44,103 nucleotides of DNA. Origin: Candidatus Atribacteria bacterium. Lineage in GTDB: Bacteria; Atribacterota; Atribacteria; Atribacterales; JASGLU01. Made by a program: the position numbers and the translations under genes. This document shows positions 7,878 to 15,263 of the stretch, piece after piece. The stretch covers positions 1 to 44,103 of the forward strand of contig JASGLU010000007.1 in assembly GCA_030156825.1 (NCBI GenBank), given 5' to 3'. Under the pieces are notes generated by a model. It saw only the letters and a program-made list of their open reading frames with translations. It was not told the origin of the DNA and did no database searches. Numbering within the stretch: the stretch's first letter is position 1; each line of letters opens with the position of its first letter.

Positions 7878-10240
7878 TAACTCACTTCCCCTAACTCTAA
7901 ATACTTGCCAAACCGCCTTTCAATCTCCTGCTTTAACACCTGATACTCCTTTTTATGCAAAAAAGGATCTTGTCCCAAGAGCAGTTCTGCTTCCTGGTGA
8001 GCCTTTTCCAATATGGGCCAATCTTCAAAAGGGTCCGCCAGGTGAAATTCGGGAATTCCATGTTGTCTCACTCCATAGAATTCCCCTGGACCCCGCAGAC
8101 GAAGGTCGGCCTCAGCGATTTCAAACCCGTCGTTGCTTTTAAGCATAATCTCCATCCGCTTTTTAGCCTCCTCAGTTTTAGCATTAGCTAAAAGTAAACA
8201 CGACCCCTCTTTGTCCCCTCGGCCAATTCGTCCTCGTAATTGATGAAGTTGAGCCAAACCAAATCGTTCAGCGTTTTCTATCACCATCACGTTGGCATTC
8301 GGAACATCAATCCCAACTTCTATCACCGAAGTGGCTACTAAAACTTCAATCTCCCGTCGAGCAAAACGAGACATAATATCTTCCTTTTCTCGAGGAGGAA
8401 GCTTACCATGAATTATCTCTACCTGAAAATCACTCAACCATTTTTCCTTCAACAGCTGAAAAATTTCCGTTACATTGCTCAACTCTTCTTCATTTTCTTC
8501 AATGGCTGGGCAGACTACAAAGGCCTGCTGGCCTTCCTCTATTCTTTTGCGCACCCGATTGTAGGCTTTAAATCTTTCACTTTGAGAAAAACAAAGGGTA
8601 GTAACCGGTTTACGCCCGGCTGGTTTTTCATCAACTATCGATACATCTAAGTCTCCATAAAGAGTGAGAGCCAAGGTCCGGGGAATCGGAGTAGCGGTCA
8701 TAACTAAAGTATGAGGTACCAAAGCTTTATCTTTTAGTTTGGCTCGCTGAATTACCCCAAACCGATGCTGTTCATCTACTACAACCAAACCCAAGCGGGG
8801 GAAAACCACTTTTTCTTCGAGCAAAGCATGGGTGCCGATTACCAGGTCTATTTCTCCTCGTTCAATCTGCACTAAAAGGTCAGCTTTTTGCTTATTTTTA
8901 CCCCCCACCAAAAGCCCAACCCGCACTCCAAGTGCTGTCAGCTGGTCTTTAAACCGCTGGTAATGTTGCTCGGCCAAAATTTCAGTCGGAACCATAAAGG
9001 CTACCTGATGACCAGAGTCGATCACCTTAAGAGAACTCATCAAAGCCACTAAGGTTTTCCCCGACCCCACGTCCCCCTGAACTAATCGGTTCATCACCAA
9101 ACCACTTTCCAGATCGCGGGATATTTCCTGATATACCCGCTCCTGAGCCGAAGTCAATTGAAAAGGCAGACCCGCTAACAGTTTGTCCACTAAATTAGAA
9201 TGAGTAACACAGGGCTTAACTTGGAAATCTTTAAATTTTCTTTTCCTCATTTTTAAGCTAAGAGCGAAAAGCAAAAACTCTTCAAAAATCAAAGTCCAGT
9301 GGGCTCGGCTTCTTCGAGAAAGAAGTTGGGTAACTGGTGAAAAAGAAGGATAGTGCAATTCCCAAATTGCTTCTTTTTTATTTAAAAGTTGATATTTATC
9401 CCGAATATCGGGAGGCAAAACCTCCTTTATTTGAGGAATACCTTCTTCTAAAGCCTCAGAAATCAAAGAACGAAGTTTTTTCTGAGTAACCCCCTGAGTA
9501 AGAGAGTAAATCGGAACAATGCGCTCAACCTGAGAATCATGAGAATCACCCTCCCCAGCCATCGGAAAAAACTCAAAATTGCCTGTTTCCCATTGTCCGC
9601 GCCGAAAGCGGAAGCTACCGGTAACTGTTACTTTTAAGCCGGGAGGAAGAGCCTTGGCCAAATAAGGCCGGTTAAAACAAACCAGATATACCAGGCCGGT
9701 AGCATCTTTGACCCCAATTTTAAGCAAATTACCCCTCCGGGTAGGGATTCTCTTTTGAAAGCTAACTACTCCTTTTATGGTTTCTATCTCTTTTCCTCGT
9801 AGCTGGGAGATAGGTTTGACCGGCCCTCGATCCTGGTAAGTCCGGGGAAAGAAAAAGATTAAGTCCTCAACCGTTCTCAAGTTTAAGCGATTTAATTTCT
9901 TTTCTAAAACTGGCCCTACCCCTTTAACAAAGCGAACCGGAGTATCCAACCTCACCTTTGGCGGTGATTCTTTCTGAGCAGGCTTGGCCGGAGGGGTAAA
10001 AAGAGAATTGTCGGCCTGAATCAGTTTTTCTATTTTTTCCAGAAGTTCCACCTTTTCCTTTTTTCCCAGGTCCTGGTAATATCCCAAAGAAGAAGCCAGT
10101 TTTTCACTTTCTCCATCCCTGTTCTGGTTCAACAACCACTCACGCATAAACCGGTCAAATCCTCCAAAAACAGTTAGATTATCCAGCCTTTTCTTCTCTC
10201 GATCTATAATTTTAAGAACAAACTGTTTATCGTAACCCAT
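7877..10240 (-). CDS. recG: ATP-dependent DNA helicase RecG
   Basis: Double-stranded DNA translocase that remodels stalled forks and Holliday junctions. The 787 residues include an extra N-terminal segment of about 95 residues before the wedge/OB domain, which begins near VRFVKGVGP at 102. This is longer than E. coli RecG but seen in some other lineages. Walker A is GDVGSGKT (389-396), the DEQH box is at 489-492, TATPIPRT is motif III, and QLRGRIGRG is motif VI. The C-terminal FYGVRQHG element is typical. It is the first gene of the leftward block; its upstream region is the repeat-rich spacer at 10241-11311. Confidence 0.97.
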   Translation of the reverse strand: MGYDKQFVLKIIDREKKRLDNLTVFGGFDRFMREWLLNQNRDGESEKLASSLGYYQDLGKKEKVELLEKIEKLIQADNSLFTPPAKPAQKESPPKVRLDTPVRFVKGVGPVLEKKLNRLNLRTVEDLIFFFPRTYQDRGPVKPISQLRGKEIETIKGVVSFQKRIPTRRGNLLKIGVKDATGLVYLVCFNRPYLAKALPPGLKVTVTGSFRFRRGQWETGNFEFFPMAGEGDSHDSQVERIVPIYSLTQGVTQKKLRSLISEALEEGIPQIKEVLPPDIRDKYQLLNKKEAIWELHYPSFSPVTQLLSRRSRAHWTLIFEEFLLFALSLKMRKRKFKDFQVKPCVTHSNLVDKLLAGLPFQLTSAQERVYQEISRDLESGLVMNRLVQGDVGSGKTLVALMSSLKVIDSGHQVAFMVPTEILAEQHYQRFKDQLTALGVRVGLLVGGKNKQKADLLVQIERGEIDLVIGTHALLEEKVVFPRLGLVVVDEQHRFGVIQRAKLKDKALVPHTLVMTATPIPRTLALTLYGDLDVSIVDEKPAGRKPVTTLCFSQSERFKAYNRVRKRIEEGQQAFVVCPAIEENEEELSNVTEIFQLLKEKWLSDFQVEIIHGKLPPREKEDIMSRFARREIEVLVATSVIEVGIDVPNANVMVIENAERFGLAQLHQLRGRIGRGDKEGSCLLLANAKTEEAKKRMEIMLKSNDGFEIAEADLRLRGPGEFYGVRQHGIPEFHLADPFEDWPILEKAHQEAELLLGQDPFLHKKEYQVLKQEIERRFGKYLELGEVS

Positions 10241-10265
10241 TTTTATTCTCTCTCTCCTACAAATA

Positions 10266-10333
10266 ACTATAATGGGGGCTTCGCCTCCCTAATAACCGAA
10301 CAATAGGGGGTAAACCCCCTATAACCCCCAAAA
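10266..10333. repeat. Dispersed intergenic repeat R2, copy 1
   Basis: A 68-base element immediately upstream of recG, repeated at 10919-10986. The 42 bases at 10292-10333 and 10945-10986 are identical between copies. Each holds two hairpins: GGGGGCTTCGCCTCCC-like at its left and AGGGGG-TAAA-CCCCCT in the centre. A diverged, rearranged version lies at 23711-23826. Confidence 0.85.
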
Positions 10334-10360
10334 ACAAAGATTAAAAGATAAAAACTAAAA

Positions 10361-10433
10361 GACTACTGAGGAAGGGAATACATCTTCCTCACTATCAGGG
10401 GGAAAATACCCCCCTAATAACCCCCAAAAACAA
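10361..10433. repeat. 73-base direct repeat R1, copy 1
   Basis: First of two 73-base direct repeats (the other is 10476-10548) that differ at a single position by eye and start 115 bases apart. Each contains GAGGAAG...CTTCCTC and GGGG...CCCC inverted segments and could fold as RNA or extruded DNA. Confidence 0.9.
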
Positions 10434-10475
10434 TAAAAAACATTTAAAAAAGCAAAAAATAAAGAAAAGAACAAA

Positions 10476-10548
10476 GACTACTGAGGAAGGGAATACATCT
10501 TCCTCACTATCAGGGGAAAAATACCCCCCTAATAACCCCCAAAAACAA
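10476..10548. repeat. 73-base direct repeat R1, copy 2
   Basis: Second copy of R1. The only visible difference is a G-to-A change in the purine run just before the ATACCCCCC stretch. The near identity suggests recent duplication or gene conversion. Confidence 0.9.
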
Positions 10549-10606
10549 AGATTAACTTGAGGTAGTGTATTTTCTCCCTCAGTCTTCTACGTTATGCCTC
10601 TTTCCC

Positions 10607-10637
10607 GTCATGCCCGAAATTAGTAATCGGGCATCCA
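10607..10637. repeat. REP/MITE-like hairpin (GTCATGCCCGA...TCGGGCATCCA)
   Basis: Perfect 7-bp stem TGCCCGA (10611-10617) and TCGGGCA (10627-10633) with a 9-base loop, flanked by GTCA and TCCA. The form GTCATNCCCG...CGGGNATCCA is a widespread extragenic hairpin repeat in bacterial genomes. It is followed at about 10650-10670 by a second hairpin, CCTCTCCC...GGGAGAGG. Confidence 0.6.
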
Positions 10638-10671
10638 AAACAACTTTTTCCTCTCCCTCCGGGGGAGAGGG

Positions 10672-10827
10672 TTCTGTTTTTATTGTCATCTGGTGTACCA
10701 TGCAGCATGGGGGTCTATCCTATCGTAGTTTACAGGAGAAAAACCCCTATTGTTCCTCTAAGCCTTATTATATTGAATTCTGTTTTCATTGTCATCTGGT
10801 GTTGCCACGTAGTATGGGAGTCTATTT
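10672..10827. repeat. Hairpin-bearing repeat R3, copies 1 and 2
   Basis: Copy 1 (10672-10722) and copy 2 (10776-10827) share TTCTGTTTT(T/C)ATTGTCATCTGGTG, then a short hairpin, then a TATGGG(A/G)GTCTAT-like tail. The hairpin differs between copies: CCAT-GCAGC-ATGG in copy 1 and a degenerate version in copy 2. A third copy lies at 11060-11112. Confidence 0.75.
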
Positions 10828-10918
10828 ACCAACTACCATATAATACACCATTTGTGGCTCTGGTTTTGACCTATTTAATTATTTTTTGGGAGTTTCTGGC
10901 GTCAAGTCTTTCAACAGA

Positions 10919-10986
10919 ACTATAATAGGGGCTTTGCCCCCCTTATAACCGAACAATAGGGGGTAAACCCCCTATAACCCCCAAAA
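10919..10986. repeat. Dispersed intergenic repeat R2, copy 2
   Basis: Second copy of the element at 10266-10333, in the same orientation. The left hairpin here reads AGGGGCTTTGCCCCCC, differing from copy 1 in both arms, while the central AGGGGG-TAAA-CCCCCT hairpin and its flanks are identical. Confidence 0.85.
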
Positions 10987-11059
10987 GATAAAAGAAAGAA
11001 AAAAATTAAAGGCTGAAAGGATAGACCATCATTGTTTCTCTAAGATTTATTATATTGAA

Positions 11060-11112
11060 TTCTGTTTTCATTGTTATGTGGTGCCCCGAAGGGGCATGGG
11101 GGTCTATCCTTA
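11060..11112. repeat. Hairpin-bearing repeat R3, copy 3
   Basis: Third R3 copy, with the hairpin replaced by GCCCC-GAA-GGGGC (11083-11095). Similarity to copy 2 extends leftwards to about 11027 (copy 2: 10745). The segment is bracketed by GGATAGACC near 11019 and its complement GGTCTATCC at 11101-11109, giving a roughly 90-base unit with inverted ends. Confidence 0.7.
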
Positions 11113-11162
11113 TCTATCAGTCTTTTAATCTGGGTTACCCGAAAATGAGAATCTCTAAAAGG

Positions 11163-11219
11163 AAAGACCTGGTATGGGCTGATTTCTGGAACTTATGGTG
11201 CAACTTGAGTTAGGAAAAG
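11163..11219. repeat. Dispersed repeat R4, copy 1
   Basis: About 57 bases with clear resemblance to 24002-24057; both share TGATTT(C/T)TG(G/A)AACTTAT, TGCAA(C/G)TTG(A/G)GTTA and surrounding bases in the same order. This links the two large gene-free spacers of the window. Confidence 0.65.
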
Positions 11220-11234
11220 AACATTTAAACCTGC

Positions 11235-11263
11235 TTGCAATAGAAATTAAAAACTGCTATATT
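11235..11263 (+). promoter_or_regulatory. Predicted sigma-A promoter for rpmB
   Basis: TTGCAA (11235-11240), a 17-base spacer and TATATT (11258-11263), about 49 bases upstream of the rpmB ATG. It has the same -35 hexamer and spacing as the rpmF promoter. A small CCCC-GCT-GGGG hairpin at 11267-11277 would lie at the start of the leader. Confidence 0.6.
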
Positions 11264-11311
11264 TAACCCCGCTGGGGGAAAGTTCAATAGTAAAAGAAGG
11301 AGGATAAAATC

Positions 11312-11497
11312 ATGGCAAAATGTGAAATTTGCGGCAAAAAACCAGTTTTTGGTAATCAAATCAGTCACTCTCATCGGGTAAGCCGAAGAGTTTGGCGACC
11401 CAATATTCAAAAAGTAAAGACCTTAGTGGGAGGCAAAGTCCGCCGAATAAACGTTTGCACCTCTTGCCTAAAGGCCGGTAAGGTTCAAAAAGTTTAG
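11312..11497 (+). CDS. rpmB: 50S ribosomal protein L28
   Basis: 61-residue large-subunit ribosomal protein. It opens MAKCEICGKKPVFGNQISHSH with a CxxC pair, continues with RRVWRPNIQKVK, and ends with VCTSCLKAGKV, completing a four-cysteine zinc site. The ATG has an AAGGAGGA Shine-Dalgarno. It is the only plus-strand gene between recG and rqcH and is convergent with rpe, 10 bases from its 3' end. rpmB near rpe and recG is typical of Firmicutes. Confidence 0.97.
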   Translation: MAKCEICGKKPVFGNQISHSHRVSRRVWRPNIQKVKTLVGGKVRRINVCTSCLKAGKVQKV

Positions 11498-11507
11498 ACG
11501 AGTCAGG

Positions 11508-12173
11508 CTAAAATATTTCTATCTTTTGCCTCAGTTTCTTCACCTTTTCAGTAATCTGGTCTGGTTGGGAAAAAACCAGTGATCCGGCCATAATGATGGA
11601 GGCACCGCAAGCAGCCAAAAATTCAATGTTATCCTCGGTTACCCCTCCATCTATGGCTATTTCGGTGGTCAAACCTCGTTCTTGAATAGCTTTTCTCATT
11701 CTGAGAATCTTATCTTCCATCCCGGAAATAAACTTTTGCCCGCCAAAACCAGGATTGACTGTCATCACTAAAACCTGGTGTAATTCAGGCAACAAGGGGA
11801 AAATAGTCTCTATCGGTGTACCCGGGCAAAGAGCCAAACTGGCCTTCGCTCCTTCTCTGAGGATATCTTTTATTACTATCCCGTAGTCAGGCACAGTTTC
11901 TGGATGAAAAGAAATTACATCTCCTCCGGCCTGGATAACGCTTGCAATATAGGCTTTTGGGTTATCCACCATAAGATGAACATCCAAAATAGCCTGGGGG
12001 AGAATTTCTCTCACTGCTTTGATTATTATTGGACCAAATGTTAAATTTGGGACAAAATGGCCGTCCATGACATCGATATGAATTATTTTTACTCCACCCA
12101 ACTGGGCGCTAAGTAGTTGTTCTTTCAACTGCGAAAAATCACAAGATAAAATCGAAGGTGCTAATTGCGCCAT
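11508..12173 (-). CDS. rpe: Ribulose-phosphate 3-epimerase
   Basis: Interconverts ribulose-5-phosphate and xylulose-5-phosphate. The 221-residue TIM barrel shows LAPSILSCDF at the N terminus, the metal-ligand His/Asp in HIDVMDGHFVPN, LDVHLMV with another His ligand, MTVNPGFGGQKF and the C-terminal Asp in AIDGGV, followed by AGSLVF. The ATG follows an AGGAGG Shine-Dalgarno. It is the last gene of the yicC-to-rpe operon; in many Firmicutes rpe follows prkC-rsgA, but here it follows a PASTA-only gene. Confidence 0.97.
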   Translation of the reverse strand: MAQLAPSILSCDFSQLKEQLLSAQLGGVKIIHIDVMDGHFVPNLTFGPIIIKAVREILPQAILDVHLMVDNPKAYIASVIQAGGDVISFHPETVPDYGIVIKDILREGAKASLALCPGTPIETIFPLLPELHQVLVMTVNPGFGGQKFISGMEDKILRMRKAIQERGLTTEIAIDGGVTEDNIEFLAACGASIIMAGSLVFSQPDQITEKVKKLRQKIEIF

Positions 12174-12191
12174 AATTCTGCTTCCTCCTGT

Positions 12192-13214
12192 CTAATCCAA
12201 TTCTTTCTCCCAATAATAATAATTGTTCAAATAGATTACCACTCTACCCTTGCCTTTGGTCGGGGTGAACAACTCTACCGTCTCTCCTCCTGGGTGTTTC
12301 TCCTCATACGCCGTCCTTTTTCCCAACTCATCTTCCACCTCCACCCGAACCGTAATCGGGTCTTTTGTCTCAGGCAGAACAAACCGAAGTCGAACCTCTT
12401 TTAAGTCCTCTACTCGCTGGGCCACCAGCAAATTCACCTTTTCTCCAGGAGAAACCGTAGTTTGAGGTGGAGGATTTTGGCTAACCACTATCCCAGGAAT
12501 TCTACCGGGAACTACTTCTTCTCGAACCTCACCTACCATCAACCCTTCTCCTCTCAACAGTCGCTCGGCTTCTTCCAGTTTCAGGCCGACTAAATCCGGA
12601 ACCAAGATCGAGCTACTAACCGGGGTTTCTGAGGCCCCTTTACTCACTAAAAGATGTACTGTTTCCCCCTGAGGTAAAGTGCTACCAGCCGGGGGGTTTT
12701 GAGAAATAACCCAATCTCTGGGAACTTGCTCATGGCTAACCGAGGAAACATTTCCCACTCGAAAGCCTTCTTCGCTTAATATTCTTCTTGCTTCCTCTAA
12801 AGGAATATCTTTTACCTCTGGTACAACTGCAGATTGAACAGTAGAACTTGTCTCTGAGGAGGTTCCTCCGGCAACGGCAGTCCCGTTAATTACTACCTTT
12901 ATTTTCTGTCCTTTTTTTACCAATGAACCCGGCTCGGGCTTTTGTTCTAAAATAGCTGAAGGAGGAGAAAAAGGATCCTGATCTACCCGCAATACCTCTA
13001 AATAAAGGCCAAGCTCAACCGCCCGGTTTAGAGCTCTCGTCAAATCCTGATTTAAGAGATCAGGGACTTCAACCGTATCACTGATCAAATAAAGCTGAAA
13101 AAGAACTAACCCCCCATATAAACTCAAGGCCAGTCCTCCTCCAAACAGCAGGGCATAAAGAACAATCTGTCCGATTAAAGCTATTAAACTGTTCGCCTTC
13201 TTTTTTTGTCTCAT
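12192..13214 (-). CDS. Membrane-anchored PASTA-domain protein (no kinase domain)
   Basis: 340-residue protein with a short basic cytoplasmic start (MRQKKK), one hydrophobic segment at about residues 10-40, then three PASTA repeats recognisable by VPDLLNQDLTRA, VPEVKDIPLEEA and VPDLVGLKLEEA, each ending in a SQNPPAGS/EQKPEPGS-type motif. A non-PASTA C-terminal beta-rich segment follows. PASTA repeats bind peptidoglycan fragments and usually form the outer part of PrkC/Stk1 kinases or PBPs; there is no kinase or transpeptidase domain here. The start is the ATG at 13214, which overlaps the rsmB stop as ATGA and has GGAG 6 bases upstream, rather than the TTG at 13226. It occupies the position of prpC-prkC in related gene orders. 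Confidence 0.88.
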   Translation of the reverse strand: MRQKKKANSLIALIGQIVLYALLFGGGLALSLYGGLVLFQLYLISDTVEVPDLLNQDLTRALNRAVELGLYLEVLRVDQDPFSPPSAILEQKPEPGSLVKKGQKIKVVINGTAVAGGTSSETSSTVQSAVVPEVKDIPLEEARRILSEEGFRVGNVSSVSHEQVPRDWVISQNPPAGSTLPQGETVHLLVSKGASETPVSSSILVPDLVGLKLEEAERLLRGEGLMVGEVREEVVPGRIPGIVVSQNPPPQTTVSPGEKVNLLVAQRVEDLKEVRLRFVLPETKDPITVRVEVEDELGKRTAYEEKHPGGETVELFTPTKGKGRVVIYLNNYYYWEKELD

Positions 13215-14557
13215 TTCCGTCTCCAAGCTACTATAAAAAATCCATCTGACGAAAAAAAATGAGGCCAGATGGTAAAAGTCCCCTTAATCTTCCCCTCTTC
13301 AATTCTACTATCTAAAAATGGTTTTTCGGGAAAAACTTCTCTCCACCTAAGGTTTATCCTTTGGAAATCAGATCCTTTCTCCTTCTCAAAGTCTGCTACC
13401 ACTTCTACCGTCTCTCTCTCGGTAACAGTGCATACACAGTATATCATTAATCCCCCGGACTTTACCAAAAGAGAACTTTCTAAAAGTAATCTTTTTTGCA
13501 GTTGAGAAAAATCTGCTATCTTTTGAGGGGTTACTTTAAGTACAATTTCTGGATTTTTAGCCAAAGTACCCAACCCCGAGCAAGGAGCATCCACCAATAC
13601 TCTATCTCCTTTTCTCCAAAAATTAGATGGCGGAGGCCCGGAAGATACCACTTGTGCTTGAATTATAGAAAAACCCATCCGTTTTACATTTTGATAAAGA
13701 GTATTAATTTTTTGAGAATTGGTATCCCAAGCCCAAATGCGCCCTTGATTTATCATTTTTTGAGCCAGAGCAGTGGTTTTACCTCCAGCCCCACAACCAA
13801 TATCAAATACTGTTTCTCCCGGAAGGGGTTTAACCACCTCCACTGCCAGCTGGGAACTAAAATCCTGAGGGTAAAAATAACCTTGCTTATACTCTGGAGT
13901 CTGAATCAGACTGGTATAATCTGCCTCTACCTTCAGCGTTTGGGGAAAGTCAGAAACGGACTCTACCACTATCCCCCGCTGAGTCAGGCTTTTAAACAAA
14001 CACTGCGGGTCAATCTTATAAGTGTTGACCCGCAGATAAGTCGGGGGAGGTAAAAGTAAGGCTTGTTTCAAGTTTATCAATTCTTCCTGTTTGAGCCAAG
14101 AATGCCAATCTTCTTCAAGCCAGGCAGGAAGGGGGAAAAACCAACTTTTAGCCTCTTCCTGGTAACTTTCTTTTTTTTCATTAATCTGCCGAAGTATCGC
14201 ATTAACCAGTGGGGCAAAGCCCGTCATCCCCTTTTTCTTTACCACCTCAACTATTTCATTAACTACCACAAAATCGGGAGTACGGGTATAAAAAATAAGC
14301 TCAAAAATCCCTATCCGGAGAGCGTTTCTAACTAAATGAGGTAGTTTATCCGCCCGCGATAAATAACTATCAGCGATTTGATCCAACCAAGGGTAAAGTT
14401 TAACTACCCCCCGCACTACCCCCACCAATCGAGCTCTATCAGAAGAAGAATATTTCTTTTTTTTAAAAATAAAATTATACTCTCGATCCAGGAATAAAAT
14501 TTTCCTTGTAAATAAGCGATCGAGAGTAGAAAGGGCATCAAATCGAAAATTATCCAA
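13211..14557 (-). CDS. rsmB: 16S rRNA (cytosine(967)-C(5))-methyltransferase RsmB
   Basis: SAM-dependent m5C methyltransferase with an N-terminal NusB-like RNA-binding domain (about residues 1-135, including LRIGIFELIF and VVNEIVEVVKK) and a C-terminal Rossmann methyltransferase. SAM motif: VFDIGCGAGGKTTALAQ. Motif IV: VDAPCSGLGTLAKNPEI with the release Cys. The motif VI region reads YCVCTVTERE, so the nucleophile Cys is kept although the usual TC has become VC. The start is TTG at 14557, 7 bases after the metallopeptidase stop, with a weak Shine-Dalgarno. 448 residues, normal length. Confidence 0.94.
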   Translation of the reverse strand: MDNFRFDALSTLDRLFTRKILFLDREYNFIFKKKKYSSSDRARLVGVVRGVVKLYPWLDQIADSYLSRADKLPHLVRNALRIGIFELIFYTRTPDFVVVNEIVEVVKKKGMTGFAPLVNAILRQINEKKESYQEEAKSWFFPLPAWLEEDWHSWLKQEELINLKQALLLPPPTYLRVNTYKIDPQCLFKSLTQRGIVVESVSDFPQTLKVEADYTSLIQTPEYKQGYFYPQDFSSQLAVEVVKPLPGETVFDIGCGAGGKTTALAQKMINQGRIWAWDTNSQKINTLYQNVKRMGFSIIQAQVVSSGPPPSNFWRKGDRVLVDAPCSGLGTLAKNPEIVLKVTPQKIADFSQLQKRLLLESSLLVKSGGLMIYCVCTVTERETVEVVADFEKEKGSDFQRINLRWREVFPEKPFLDSRIEEGKIKGTFTIWPHFFSSDGFFIVAWRRK

Positions 14558-14564
14558 AACTGAC

Positions 14565-15248
14565 TTAGTCCCGAGCCCCCCTTAAAAGTACCAAACGCAG
14601 AAGTTGAAGAGCAGCCATGGCCGTAGCGGCTACATAAGTAAGGGCAGCTGCATTGAGCATTTTCTTAACCGCTGGTTTTTCCTCTTCCTGTATCAAACCT
14701 GTCTGCGCAAGCACCGCATAAGCCCGGCTACTGGCATTATATTCCACTGGCAGAGTAACCAACTGAAACAGCACCGCCAGGCTAAAGAAAATAATCCCAA
14801 TGTCCATCAAAGTAGGCAGGTAAAATATAAGCCCTATAAAGAAAAGAGGGAAAGCCAACTGCGAGCCCAAACTGGCTGCCGGAACCAACACCGACCTTAA
14901 GTTAAAAGCCGGATATCTATCTCGCTTTTGCAAAGCATGCCCTACTTCGTGAGCCACAATACTATAATCGGCAATAGAATCACCCCGAGCCACTGCCTGC
15001 GAAAGACGTAAAACTTCTTTTCTGGGGTCATAGTGATCAGTCAGAGCTCCAGGAATTTCCTCTATTCCAAGGTCAAGCCCTAACATGGCAACTAATCTCT
15101 GCCCAATTTCGTATCCTAAAAGTCCAGCTTTGGCCTTCTTTTTGGAAAGAGCGGTATAGGTATTACGCACTTTCCCCTGGGCATAAAAAGCCAAAATTAA
15201 AGCCGGAATTAATAAAATAAAAGTAAAATCAAACGGGAAAATAAACAT
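14565..15248 (-). CDS. Membrane zinc metallopeptidase, YugP family
   Basis: Integral-membrane neutral zinc metallopeptidase (Zn_peptidase_2/YugP type) of unknown substrate. The 227-residue protein has an N-terminal membrane segment (about 5-22), the HEVGHALQ zinc motif in VAHEVGHALQKRDRYP, and further hydrophobic segments at roughly 125-165 and 200-222. The VEYNASSRA segment supplies the third-ligand region. The ATG has a GGAGGTGGGAG Shine-Dalgarno. Its location between fmt and rsmB is common in Clostridia. Confidence 0.9.
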   Translation of the reverse strand: MFIFPFDFTFILLIPALILAFYAQGKVRNTYTALSKKKAKAGLLGYEIGQRLVAMLGLDLGIEEIPGALTDHYDPRKEVLRLSQAVARGDSIADYSIVAHEVGHALQKRDRYPAFNLRSVLVPAASLGSQLAFPLFFIGLIFYLPTLMDIGIIFFSLAVLFQLVTLPVEYNASSRAYAVLAQTGLIQEEEKPAVKKMLNAAALTYVAATAMAALQLLRLVLLRGARD

Positions 15249-15263
15249 GCTCCCACCTCCAGT

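Larger units (their letters stand above)
10241..11311. other. Repeat-rich intergenic region without a recognisable gene
   Basis: About 1.07 kb between the divergent recG and rpmB genes. Short open frames here have no family resemblance and run across repeats, so I treat them as spurious. Instead there are several G-run/C-run hairpins, two near-identical 73-base direct repeats, two copies of a 68-base element and three copies of a hairpin-bearing segment, each listed separately. The rpmB promoter lies at its right end. Related material recurs at 23700-24060. Confidence 0.8.

Noticed and set aside
10565-10925. Two overlapping plus-strand open frames of 80-92 codons upstream of rpmB
   Set aside because: They run through the hairpin repeats, have no credible ribosome site and show repeat-derived composition rather than protein-like sequence.
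10241-11311. CRISPR array in the repeat-rich spacer
   Set aside because: Repeats are 50-73 bases, few, irregularly spaced and of several types, with no regular spacers or cas genes nearby.
10241-11311. Structured regulatory RNA such as a T-box, cobalamin riboswitch, SRP RNA or 6S RNA
   Set aside because: None of the conserved boxes of these families was recognised; the hairpins belong to repeated elements.
11498-11520. Bidirectional terminator between rpmB and rpe (TTTAG...CTAAA)
   Set aside because: Only five outer base pairs form and the interior does not pair well; too weak to call.
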